Assembly: GCF_013186535.1 (NCBI RefSeq)
Contig: NZ_JABMCZ010000002.1
Coordinates: 1,054,001-1,118,000, forward strand
Length of the DNA: 64,000 bases
Direction of reading: 5' to 3'
DNA from: Nocardia terpenica
GTDB taxonomy: Bacteria; Actinomycetota; Actinomycetes; Mycobacteriales; Mycobacteriaceae
The number at the start of each line of letters is the position of its first letter. The stretch's first letter is position 1. Below the pieces are notes generated by a model. That model was not told the origin of the DNA, ran no database searches, and worked only from the letters and a program-made list of their open reading frames with translations. Position numbers and translations under genes: made by a program. This document shows positions 49,866 through 58,401 of the stretch, piece after piece.

Positions 49866-51821
49866 TCAGACCGCGTCCACCGTCTCCTCATCGATCAAGT
49901 CCTGATCGACAGCGGCCCCCGCAAACTGCGCGTGATACAGCCGGAAATAAGCCCCCCGCTGAGCCAGCAACCCCGCATGCGTGCCCTGCTCCACAATGCG
50001 CCCCTTTTCCATCACCACAATGGTGTCCGCATCCCGGATCGTCGACAATCGGTGCGCGATCACGAAACTGGTGCGGTCGCGGCGCAGCGCGGCCATGGCC
50101 TGCTGGACCAGCAGCTCGGTGCGGGTGTCGACCGAGCTGGTCGCCTCGTCCAGGATCAGGATCGACGGCTTGGCCAGGAATGCTCGCGCGATGGTGATCA
50201 GCTGCTTCTCACCGGCGCTGACCCCGGAACCCTCCTCGTCGATGACCGTGTCGTAGCCGTTCGGCAGCGCGTGCACGAACCGGTCGACGTACGCGGCGCG
50301 GGCGGCGGCCACGATCTCGGCCTCGCTCGCATTCGGATTGCCGTAGGCGATGTTCTCCCGGATCGTCCCGCTGAACAGCCAGGTGTCCTGCAGCACCATG
50401 CCGATCCGCGAGCGCAGATGGTCGCGGGAGATGCGGGTGACGTCCACGCCGTCGATGGTGATCGCGCCGGAGTCGATCTCGTAGAACCGTTCCAGCAGAT
50501 TCACCAGCGTGGTCTTGCCCGCGCCGGTCGGGCCGACGATGGCCACCACGTGCCCGGGCTCGGCGACCAGCGACAGCTCCTCGATCACCGGCTTGTCCGG
50601 CTCGTAGCGGAACGACACCGCCTCGAACGCGACCCGCCCCCGGTCGACCGGGCGCGAATCCTCCACCTCGGGATCGGGCACCTGCTCCTGCGCGTCGAGG
50701 ATCTCGAAGATGCGCTCGGCCGAGGCCACGCCGGACTGCAGCAGGTTGATCATCGAGGCGATCTGGGTCAGCGGCTGGGTGAACTGCCGCGAGTACTGGA
50801 TGAATGCCTGCACCTCGCCCAGCGACAGATTGCCCGAGGCCACCCGCAGACCGCCGACAACCGCGATCAGCACGTAGTTCAGGTTCCCGACGAACATGAC
50901 CACCGGCATGATCAGGCCGGAGATGAACTGGGCGCGGAAGCTGGCCTGATACAGCCGATCGTTGCGCTCGTCGAACTCCCGGGCCACCTCGCGGCCGCGG
51001 CCGAAGGCGGTCACCACCTCGTGCCCGGTGAACGCCTCCTCCACCTGGGCGTTCACCAGGCCGGTGTACTTCCACTGATCGACGAAGTGCGGCTTGGACC
51101 GCTTGGCGATCTGCGCGGTCAGTACGACCACGATCGGCACGGTGAGCAACGCGACCCCGGCAAGCAGCGGCGAAATCCAGAACATCATTCCCAGCACGCC
51201 GAACACCGTCAGCACCGACGTGATCAGCTGGCTCATGGTCTGATTCAGGCTCTGCGCGATGTTGTCCACATCGTTGGTGACTCGGGACAGCAGATCACCG
51301 CGCGGGGTGGAGTCGAAGAAGCTCAGCGGCAGCCGGTGGATCTTCTGCTCGATATCGCCGCGCAGCCGCTTGACCGTGCGGTTGATGACCAGGTTCAGCA
51401 GGAACGCCTGCAGCCAGCCGAAGATCGCGGCGGCGATGTACAGCGCCAGCACCACCATCAGCACCCGGCCCACCGCGGCGAAATCGATGCCGGTGCCGGG
51501 GGTGATGTGCATGCCCGCGAACATGTCGGCCAGCCGGTCCTGCCCCTGCGCGCGCAGCCCGGCGACGGCCTGGTCCTTGCTCAGCCCCGGCGGCAGCTGC
51601 TTGCTCACCACGCCGTCGAAGATGAGGTTGGTGGCCTTGCCGAGCATCTGCGGGCCCAGCACGTTCAGCACGACGGCGGTCACGGCCAGCGCGAAGATCG
51701 CGATGAGATACGGCTTCTCCGGCCGCAATCGGCTCAGCAGCCGCTTCAGCGACGGACCGAAGGACTTGGCCCGCGCGTCCGGCGCCGGTCCGGTCGGATC
51801 GGGACCCGTTCCCGGCCTCAT
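49866..51821 (-). CDS. ABC exporter half, catalytically complete NBD
   Basis: This 651-residue protein has six membrane segments (residues 35-345) and one NBD with AIVGPTGAGKTTLVNLLERF, GVSAGEKQLITIARAFLAKP (a changed signature), ILILDEATSSVDTRTELL with the catalytic Glu, and FVIAHRLSTIRDADTIVV with the switch His. It overlaps the upstream half by ATGA. Together they form a heterodimer of the LmrCD/TM287-288 type. The substrate is unknown; lipids or drugs are possible. Confidence 0.85.
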   Translation of the reverse strand: MRPGTGPDPTGPAPDARAKSFGPSLKRLLSRLRPEKPYLIAIFALAVTAVVLNVLGPQMLGKATNLIFDGVVSKQLPPGLSKDQAVAGLRAQGQDRLADMFAGMHITPGTGIDFAAVGRVLMVVLALYIAAAIFGWLQAFLLNLVINRTVKRLRGDIEQKIHRLPLSFFDSTPRGDLLSRVTNDVDNIAQSLNQTMSQLITSVLTVFGVLGMMFWISPLLAGVALLTVPIVVVLTAQIAKRSKPHFVDQWKYTGLVNAQVEEAFTGHEVVTAFGRGREVAREFDERNDRLYQASFRAQFISGLIMPVVMFVGNLNYVLIAVVGGLRVASGNLSLGEVQAFIQYSRQFTQPLTQIASMINLLQSGVASAERIFEILDAQEQVPDPEVEDSRPVDRGRVAFEAVSFRYEPDKPVIEELSLVAEPGHVVAIVGPTGAGKTTLVNLLERFYEIDSGAITIDGVDVTRISRDHLRSRIGMVLQDTWLFSGTIRENIAYGNPNASEAEIVAAARAAYVDRFVHALPNGYDTVIDEEGSGVSAGEKQLITIARAFLAKPSILILDEATSSVDTRTELLVQQAMAALRRDRTSFVIAHRLSTIRDADTIVVMEKGRIVEQGTHAGLLAQRGAYFRLYHAQFAGAAVDQDLIDEETVDAV

Positions 51822-53551
51822 CGGACCTCCTCCGCGCTGAACTGGGACTCGACGATCTCACGGTATTCCGGACAGTCGCGCAGCAATCGGTCGTGGGTGC
51901 CGATCCCGGCCATCTGCCCGTCCTCGAGCACCACGATCTGATCGGCGTCGCGGACCGTTGAAATGCGTTGCGCCACGGTGATGACCGCGGCGTCGGTGAC
52001 CTCGGACCGCAGCGCCTCGCGGACCCGGAAGTCGGTGGCGACGTCGAGGGCGGAGAAGCAGTCGTCGAACAGGTAGATCTTGGGCCGCTTCACCAGCGCC
52101 CGCGCGATCGCCAGCCGCTGGCGCTGCCCGCCCGACACGGTCGTACCGCCCTGCGCCACCGGCGTTTCCAGCCCCTGCGGCATCTCCCGGACGAAGTCGG
52201 CGGCCTGCGCGATCTCGAGGCAGCGCCACAGTTCCTCGTCGGTGGCGTCGGGATTGCCGTAGCGCAGATTGCTCGCGATCGTGCCGGAGAACAGGTACGC
52301 CTTCTGCGGCACCAGGCCGATCTGTGACCGCAGCAGCTCCGGATCGAGATGGCGCACATCGGTGCCGCCCACGTAGACCGCCCCGTCGGTCACATCGATC
52401 AGGCGGGGAACGAGATTGATCAGCGTCGTCTTGCCCGAACCGGTCGAGCCGACGATCGCGGTGGTCTGCCCGGCCTCCACGCGGAATCGGATGGCGCGCA
52501 ACACCGGTTTCTCCGCGCCCGGGAACTGGAATTCCGCGAAGGCGATGTCGACCTCGCTCGGATCGGACTTGAACGTCTGCGGCAGCCGCGGCGGCTGCAC
52601 CGACGATTCGGTGTCGAGCACCGCGCCGATGCGATCGGCGGAGACCGCGGCGCGCGGGGCGATCACCGCTAGGAACGAGGCCATCATGACGGCCATCAGG
52701 ATCTGCAGGATGTAGGCCAGCATCGCGGTCAGCGAGCCGACCTGCATCCGGCCCTCGTCGATCACGTGCCCGCCGAACCAGAGCACGGCGACCGTGGTGA
52801 GGTTGCTGATCAGCATGACCGTCGGGAACATCAGCGCGGTCAGCCGACCGACCCGCAGCGAGGTCTCGGTCAGCTCCGAGTTGGCGACGCCGAAGCGCCA
52901 GTTCTCCTGTCGCTCCCGCACGAACGCGCGCACCACCCGGATGCCGGTGATCTGTTCGCGCAGCACCCGGTTCACCACGTCGATGCGTCCCTGCATCTGC
53001 CGGAACGCCGGAACCATGCGGGAGATGATCAGCCCCATCGCCAGGCCCAGCACCGGCACCGCGATCAACAGCACCCAGGACAGGCTCGCGCCCTGCCGCA
53101 GCGCCATGACGATGCCGCCGATACACATGATCGGCGCCATGACCAGGACGGTCACGCTCATCACGATCAGCAGCTGCAACTGCTGGACATCGTTGGTGGT
53201 GCGGGTGATCAGCGAGGGCGCGCCGAAGATGCCCACCTCCCGGGCGGAGAAGCCGCCGACCCGGTGCAGCAGGGCCGCGCGCAGATCGCGCCCGGCGCCC
53301 ATCCCGGCCTGCGCGCCCAGATACACCGAGGCGCCGCCCGCGATGATCTGCACACCGGAGACCAGCAGCATCCACAGCCCGGTGGTCCAGATGTAGCCGA
53401 CATCGCCCTTGGTGACGCCGTTGTCGATGATGTCCGCGTTCAGGGTCGGCAGGTACAGCATGGCGATCACCGAGATCAGCTGGAGCACAACGACGCCCAC
53501 CAGCTGGGTGCGGTACGGAGCGGTGTAGGTGCGCAGCAGTCGGATCAACAT
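51818..53551 (-). CDS. ABC exporter half with degenerate site
   Basis: This 577-residue protein has six membrane segments and an NBD with AIVGSTGSGKTTLINLVPRL, GTTVSGGQRQRLAIARALVK (normal signature), but KIYLFDDCFSALDVATDFRV (Asp in place of the catalytic Glu) and VITVAQRISTVRDADQIVVL (Gln in place of the switch His). Its own ATP site is degenerate, as in asymmetric heterodimeric exporters. It is the first gene of the pair. Confidence 0.85.
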   Translation of the reverse strand: MLIRLLRTYTAPYRTQLVGVVVLQLISVIAMLYLPTLNADIIDNGVTKGDVGYIWTTGLWMLLVSGVQIIAGGASVYLGAQAGMGAGRDLRAALLHRVGGFSAREVGIFGAPSLITRTTNDVQQLQLLIVMSVTVLVMAPIMCIGGIVMALRQGASLSWVLLIAVPVLGLAMGLIISRMVPAFRQMQGRIDVVNRVLREQITGIRVVRAFVRERQENWRFGVANSELTETSLRVGRLTALMFPTVMLISNLTTVAVLWFGGHVIDEGRMQVGSLTAMLAYILQILMAVMMASFLAVIAPRAAVSADRIGAVLDTESSVQPPRLPQTFKSDPSEVDIAFAEFQFPGAEKPVLRAIRFRVEAGQTTAIVGSTGSGKTTLINLVPRLIDVTDGAVYVGGTDVRHLDPELLRSQIGLVPQKAYLFSGTIASNLRYGNPDATDEELWRCLEIAQAADFVREMPQGLETPVAQGGTTVSGGQRQRLAIARALVKRPKIYLFDDCFSALDVATDFRVREALRSEVTDAAVITVAQRISTVRDADQIVVLEDGQMAGIGTHDRLLRDCPEYREIVESQFSAEEVR

Positions 53552-53656
53552 GATGCGTGCAGGCTACCGTCAATCCGACGTGACCGCCGCCACGACTTAC
53601 CGGGTCTTCGCGGCGGTTCGCTGCAGGCAGAACGGTTTTCCCCCGAATGTGCGAGG

Positions 53657-54151
53657 TCAGCCCGGCGAGAGTTCCGCCGCCTCCGGACCGGACCGGCGGA
53701 CCCAGGCGTCGGGATCCGCGGTCAGCTCGGTCACGAACCCGGGTAGCCGCCCGGCGGCGAGGTCGGCGATCGACACCCGCTCGAGCACCGCACGGATGTT
53801 GACGCGCAACGCGATCCACACCCGCTGCAGCGGTTCGGCCGCGCCCGGATAGGTCACGTCCTCGGGCCGCTGCCCGCGCACCGAGGCGAGCGGGCCCTCG
53901 ATCGCCCGGATCACGTCGGCCACGCTGACCTCGTCGGCGGGACGGGCCAGCCGGTAGCCGCCGTCGGGTCCGCGCCTACTGGTGATCAGCCCGGCGCGGC
54001 GCAGCTCGGCGGCGACGGATTCGAGAATCTTGGGCGGAATGTCCTGTGCACCGGCGATGGCGTCGGCCTTGACCGAATTCGGTTGCACGCGCGCCATTTC
54101 CAGCAGGATCCGGACGGCGTAGTCGACCCTAGCGGTGATGTGCACGGCCAC
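53657..54151 (-). CDS. Rrf2 family regulator without cluster cysteines
   Basis: This 164-residue protein has ITARVDYAVRILLEMARVQP, AIAGAQDIPPKILESVAAEL and LITSRRGPDGGYRLARPADE, the Rrf2 winged helix. The iron-sulfur Cys motif is absent: no Cys is present in the whole protein. It overlaps the TetR gene upstream by 23 bases and precedes the exporter genes by about 105 bases; it may control one of them. Confidence 0.8.
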   Translation of the reverse strand: MAVHITARVDYAVRILLEMARVQPNSVKADAIAGAQDIPPKILESVAAELRRAGLITSRRGPDGGYRLARPADEVSVADVIRAIEGPLASVRGQRPEDVTYPGAAEPLQRVWIALRVNIRAVLERVSIADLAAGRLPGFVTELTADPDAWVRRSGPEAAELSPG

Positions 54152-54758
54152 TCCCGTTGGTCGAGGGCGCTCCCGCTCCGCCCGCCAGCACGCCGAGGGC
54201 CGCGTCCAGCAGCACGCGCTCGATCATGTCCTCGTCGGCCTCGGGCGCCAACTCCTGCGACCACAGCACCGTGCTGACCACCTCCAGTGCCGAACTGGCG
54301 CGCAGCAGCGCCTCAGGCGAGGGGTCGGGCCCGGCCAGCCATCGGGTCAGGCGGCGGTGGTTGGCGAGCATGTCCGGATAACGATTGCCGATGGCGTTGA
54401 TGATCGCCACCGTGTCGCGCACCGCCATCACGCTCGCGGTGCGGTGCCGCAACATCGCCCGCAACTGCCGGGCCAGCACCTCGCGAACCCCCTCGGGGCC
54501 GTAGGTGAGTTCACCGAGCCCCTCGACCACCGAACCCAGGTCGTCGAACGCCGGTTCGACGATGGCGATCAGCAGATCCAGCTTCGAGGCGTAGTGATAG
54601 TAGAGCGAGGCTTTTGTGATTCCCACCGCATCTGCCACTTCGCGCAGGCTCGTCTGTTCGAAGCCCTTGGCGGAAAAGAGCCGGATGGCGGCCTCCCGGA
54701 TCGCGTCTTTGGTGCTGCCACCTGCGACACCCGATCCGGACATAGTGCGCGCAGCCAT
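54129..54758 (-). CDS. TetR family repressor of the MMPL gene
   Basis: This 209-residue protein has AAIRLFSAKGFEQTSLREVA and DAVGITKASLYYHYASKLDL, the TetR HTH. It is divergent from the MMPL gene with a perfect 16-bp inverted repeat between them (54824-54860). It likely represses both itself and the exporter until a ligand is bound. Confidence 0.85.
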   Translation of the reverse strand: MAARTMSGSGVAGGSTKDAIREAAIRLFSAKGFEQTSLREVADAVGITKASLYYHYASKLDLLIAIVEPAFDDLGSVVEGLGELTYGPEGVREVLARQLRAMLRHRTASVMAVRDTVAIINAIGNRYPDMLANHRRLTRWLAGPDPSPEALLRASSALEVVSTVLWSQELAPEADEDMIERVLLDAALGVLAGGAGAPSTNGSGRAHHR

Positions 54759-54823
54759 ATGGCGATCCTCTCATCCGTCTTCCCGACCGAGGCCGATGCC
54801 CTCACAATCGATGTTGAGCCCCG

Positions 54824-54860
54824 GCCTACCGGTCGGTAGTCTACCTACCGACCGGTAGGC
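54824..54860. promoter_or_regulatory. TetR operator, 16-bp arms
   Basis: GCCTACCGGTCGGTAG and its exact complement are separated by TCTAC. Each arm is itself nearly palindromic (TACCG...CGGTA), so two repressor dimers could bind. Confidence 0.8.
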
Positions 54861-54967
54861 AGAAGAAATTCTTTCTGGAGGCGGCTCGCGCACGAGAGGC
54901 CGCAGGTGCTGTCTACAGGCGTCGAACAGGCCAGCACACCACCCAGCTATCGCTAGGAGAACTCTTC

Positions 54968-57310
54968 GTGTCCGTATATCTGTACCGGTGGGGGAAGTTC
55001 GCCTTCCGCCGAAAATGGATCGTGCTTCCCGCCTGGTTGGTGCTGGTCGTGCTGCTGCTCGGCCTCGGCGCCACGCTGAAGAAACCGGTGCAGGACAACT
55101 TCAACATGCCGAACCTGCCGTCGCAGCGCGCGACCCAGATTCTGGACAAGCAGTTCCCCGGCATGTCCGCGCAGTTCAAGCTGGACGCCGTCACCGGCAC
55201 CTACGTGATCGGCGCGCCCGCGGGGCAGAAGCTCACCGATCCGGCCAACCGGGCGGCCGTCGCGGATCTGGTGCAGAAGCTCAACGGCCTGGGCATCGTC
55301 GACCACGGCAAGCCGGTGCTCGACCCGATCGACCTCACCACCCAGATGGGTTGCGCCACCGGGGACCGTAACGATCCCGCCTTCGTCTCCCGCTGCGGGC
55401 TGGCGCCGCTGAATGTGCTCGGCAAGGGCAACGCGGACTCGGTCGCCTACGTCCAGGTGCCGTTCGCGCTGAAGTTCTCCGATATCACCGAGGCCGACCG
55501 CACCGCCGCGTACGACGTGGGCGACCAGGCCCGCAAGGACGGTCTCACCGTCGAGATCAGCGGCACCATCGTGACCAAGCAGTTCGCCAGCAGCGGTCAG
55601 TCCGAGATGATCGGCATCGGCGTCGCGTTCATCGTCATGATGATCGCCTTCGGCGCGCTGCTCGCCTCCTTCGTGCCGATCCTGACCGGTGTGGTGGGCG
55701 TCGGCTCGGCGCTGGCGCTCATCATGATGGGCACCTCGGTGGTGAATATCCCGAGCTTCACCTCCATTCTCGCGATGATGATCGGGCTCGCGCTCTCGAT
55801 CGACTACGCGCTGTTCATCGTCTCGCGCTACAAACACGAACTGGCGGTACAGGATTCGCCGGAGGAGGCGGCCGGTACCGCGATCGGCACGGCCGGTTCC
55901 GCGGTGGTGTTCGCGGGCATGACCGTGATCATCGCGCTGTGCGGCCTGAGCATCGTGCGGGTCAGCTTCCTCACCTGGATGGGTCTGGGCGGCGCGCTGG
56001 CCGCGCTGTTCGCGATCCTGGTGGCGCTGACGCTGCTGCCCGCGCTGATGGGCGCGTTCGGCAGGTACCTGTTCAAGCCGAAGCTGCCGGTGGTGGCCCA
56101 ACACGATCCCGAGAACGAGCACTCGGTGACCAACGGCATGCGGTTCGCGCGCCTGATCGGCCGCGCGCCCGCGGTGGCGCTGATCCTGAGCGTGCTGGCG
56201 CTGGGCCTGCTGGCGCTGCCCGCGACCAAGCTGAGCCTCGGCCTGCCGGGCGAGGACAGCCAGCCCAAGACCTCGACCGTACGCAAGGCATACGACCTGC
56301 GCACCAGCGGTTTCGGCGAGGGCAGCAACGGCGTTCTGACCGTGGTGGGCGACCTCACCAATGTCGCGCCCGATCAGCGCGAGGCGGCGGTCGTCGCGCT
56401 GCACGACCGGCTGGAGGGGTATCCGGGCATGGACTTCGTGACCATGCCGCAGACCAATGCGCTGAACCCGCAGACCCACGCCAACGACTACGCGCACAGC
56501 ACCGGCGTGCGGCTGCTGGCGGTGCCGGACTCGGGGCCGAACAACAAGGCGACCCAGGATCTGGTGAAGAACGCCCGTAATGCCGAGGCGGACTTCAAGT
56601 CCCGCTACGGCATGGAGTACGGCATCACCGGCACCACGGCCATCTACGCCGACGTGTCGAATGCGCTGCTCAGCAAGATCGTGCCGTATATGTCGATCGT
56701 CGCGATCGCCGCGTTCATTCTGCTGGTGCTGGTGTTCCGGTCGATTCTGGTGCCGCTCACCGCGGCGCTGGGCTTCCTGCTGTCGATGGCGGCCACGTTC
56801 GGCGCGACCGTGCTGATCTTCCAGGAGGGCAAGCTCGGCCTGATCCAGGAGCCGCACCCGCTGGTCAGCTTCCTGCCGATCATCCTGATCGGCTTGGTAT
56901 TCGGCCTGGCGATGGACTACCAGGTGTTCCTGGTGACGCGCATGCGCGAGGAGTACATGCACGGCAAGTCGCCGAAGGACGCGGTGATCAGCGGTTACCA
57001 CCACGGCGCGCGCGTGGTGACCTCCGCGGCCATCATCATGATCTCGGTGTTCGGCGGCTTCCTGCTGGAGAGCGATGTCACCGCGAAGTCCATGGGCTTC
57101 GCGCTCGCGGCGGGCGTGCTGTTCGACGCCTTCCTGGTCCGCATGGTGCTGATCCCATCGCTGCTGATCCTGCTGGGCAAGTGGTCCTGGTGGATCCCGA
57201 AGTGGCTGGACCGCATCCTCCCCGACATCGACGTGGAGGGCACCAAGCTGCGCGAGTTGCAGGAGCGCGACCGCAGGGCGGCGGAGAAGGAGCCGGTGCC
57301 GGTCGGGTAG
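54968..57310 (+). CDS. MMPL/RND family transporter
   Basis: This 780-residue protein has about 12 membrane segments in two halves. SIDYALFIVSRYKHEL is in the first half with the proton-relay Asp-Tyr pair, and VFGLAMDYQVFLVTRMREEY in the second. The periplasmic loops are short of extra domains. GTG start with AGGAGAA eight bases upstream. MMPL proteins export lipids or drugs. It lies behind a TetR-operator, so it is probably induced by a substrate. Confidence 0.9.
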   Translation: MSVYLYRWGKFAFRRKWIVLPAWLVLVVLLLGLGATLKKPVQDNFNMPNLPSQRATQILDKQFPGMSAQFKLDAVTGTYVIGAPAGQKLTDPANRAAVADLVQKLNGLGIVDHGKPVLDPIDLTTQMGCATGDRNDPAFVSRCGLAPLNVLGKGNADSVAYVQVPFALKFSDITEADRTAAYDVGDQARKDGLTVEISGTIVTKQFASSGQSEMIGIGVAFIVMMIAFGALLASFVPILTGVVGVGSALALIMMGTSVVNIPSFTSILAMMIGLALSIDYALFIVSRYKHELAVQDSPEEAAGTAIGTAGSAVVFAGMTVIIALCGLSIVRVSFLTWMGLGGALAALFAILVALTLLPALMGAFGRYLFKPKLPVVAQHDPENEHSVTNGMRFARLIGRAPAVALILSVLALGLLALPATKLSLGLPGEDSQPKTSTVRKAYDLRTSGFGEGSNGVLTVVGDLTNVAPDQREAAVVALHDRLEGYPGMDFVTMPQTNALNPQTHANDYAHSTGVRLLAVPDSGPNNKATQDLVKNARNAEADFKSRYGMEYGITGTTAIYADVSNALLSKIVPYMSIVAIAAFILLVLVFRSILVPLTAALGFLLSMAATFGATVLIFQEGKLGLIQEPHPLVSFLPIILIGLVFGLAMDYQVFLVTRMREEYMHGKSPKDAVISGYHHGARVVTSAAIIMISVFGGFLLESDVTAKSMGFALAAGVLFDAFLVRMVLIPSLLILLGKWSWWIPKWLDRILPDIDVEGTKLRELQERDRRAAEKEPVPVG

Positions 57311-57312
57311 GT

Positions 57313-57355
57313 CCCTTGATGGTCCCGGCCAAAAGCACGCCGGGACCATCAAGGG
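57313..57355 (+). repeat. Palindromic intergenic repeat, copy 4, extended stem
   Basis: Seventeen-base perfect arms (CCCTTGATGGTCCCGGC) flank the CAAAAGCAC loop. It follows the MMPL stop by two bases and could end its message. Confidence 0.85.
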
Positions 57356-57394
57356 CGACCCGCCATCCCGGCAAGGGCGACCCGTCATCCCGGC
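57351..57394. repeat. Two tandem copies of a 22-bp unit
   Basis: Positions 57351-57372 and 57373-57394 differ at one base. Each starts AAGGGCGACCCG. They lie between two palindromic repeat copies. Confidence 0.8.
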
Positions 57395-57404
57395 ATGCTC
57401 CCCT

Positions 57405-57431
57405 GATCCCGGCGTGCTTTTGGCCGGGATC
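57405..57431. repeat. Palindromic intergenic repeat, copy 5
   Basis: The unit has GATCCCGGC arms with the GTGCTTTTG loop, two bases before the stop of the facing oxidoreductase gene. Opposite in direction to copy 4. Confidence 0.85.
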
Positions 57432-57432
57432 C

Positions 57433-58377
57433 TCAGCCGAGCTGGGGCGCGACCTCCGCGGCGACCAACTCGATGTGGTCCAGGTCGGCCAAATCCAGGA
57501 CCTGCAGGTACATCCGGGTAATGCCGGTTTCCTCGCGGTAGCGGGCGATCTTGTCGACGATCTCGGCCGGTGTACCGGTCAGGCCGTTCTGCTTCAGCTC
57601 CTCGACCTCGCGCCCGATGGCGGCGGCGCGGCGGGCCACCTCGGCGTCGTCGCGGCCCACGCACAGCACCTGCGCGGCGGAGCGAACGATCTCGTTCGGG
57701 TCGCGGCCGATCTCGCGTGCGGCCGCGGCCACCCGCTCGAATTGGGCCGTGGCCGTGGCGGAATCGCTGAACGGCAGGTTGAACTCCTGCGCGAACCGGG
57801 CGGCCAGCGCGGGGGTGCGCTTCTTCCCGGCGCCGCCGATGATCACCGGCGGCCGGGGCCGCTGCGCGGGCTTGGGCAGCGCCGGGGCGTCGACCAGCCG
57901 GTAGTGCTTGCCGGAGAAGTCGAAGGTCTCGCCCTCGGGGGTCTCCCACAGACCGGTGATGATCTCCAACTGCTCGGCGTAGCGGTCGAAGCGCTCGACG
58001 ACCTCCGGCAGCGGAATGCCGTAGGCGGTGTGCTCCTCGGCGAACCAGCCCGCGCCGAAACCGAATTCGACCCGCCCGCCGGACATCCGGTCGACCTGCG
58101 CCACGGAGATGGCCAGCACCGACGGATGCCGGAAGGTGGCGGCGGTGACCAGCGTGCCCAGCTTGATGCGCGAGGTCTCGCGGGCGAGCCCGGCCAGGGT
58201 GATCCAGGCGTCGGTCGGACCGGGCAGTCCGGACACCGAGCCCATCTTCAGGACGTGATCGGAACGGAAGAACGCGTCGTACCCGGCGTCCTCGGTGGTC
58301 TTGGCAACTCGCAATAAATCGTCGTAGGTGGCCCCCTGCTGGGGCTCGGTGAAGATCCGTAGGTCCACGTTCTCCAA
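57433..58377 (-). CDS. LLM class F420-dependent oxidoreductase
   Basis: This 314-residue TIM-barrel protein has DAFFRSDHVLKMGSVSGLPG, VAQVDRMSGGRVEFGFGAGW and PVIIGGAGKKRTPALAARFA, the usual blocks of luciferase-like F420 enzymes (TIGR03560-type). The substrate is not known. It faces the MMPL gene, with the repeats between. Confidence 0.85.
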   Translation of the reverse strand: MENVDLRIFTEPQQGATYDDLLRVAKTTEDAGYDAFFRSDHVLKMGSVSGLPGPTDAWITLAGLARETSRIKLGTLVTAATFRHPSVLAISVAQVDRMSGGRVEFGFGAGWFAEEHTAYGIPLPEVVERFDRYAEQLEIITGLWETPEGETFDFSGKHYRLVDAPALPKPAQRPRPPVIIGGAGKKRTPALAARFAQEFNLPFSDSATATAQFERVAAAAREIGRDPNEIVRSAAQVLCVGRDDAEVARRAAAIGREVEELKQNGLTGTPAEIVDKIARYREETGITRMYLQVLDLADLDHIELVAAEVAPQLG

Positions 58378-58401
58378 CGTAGACCCGGCGCGCTCCGGGC
58401 C

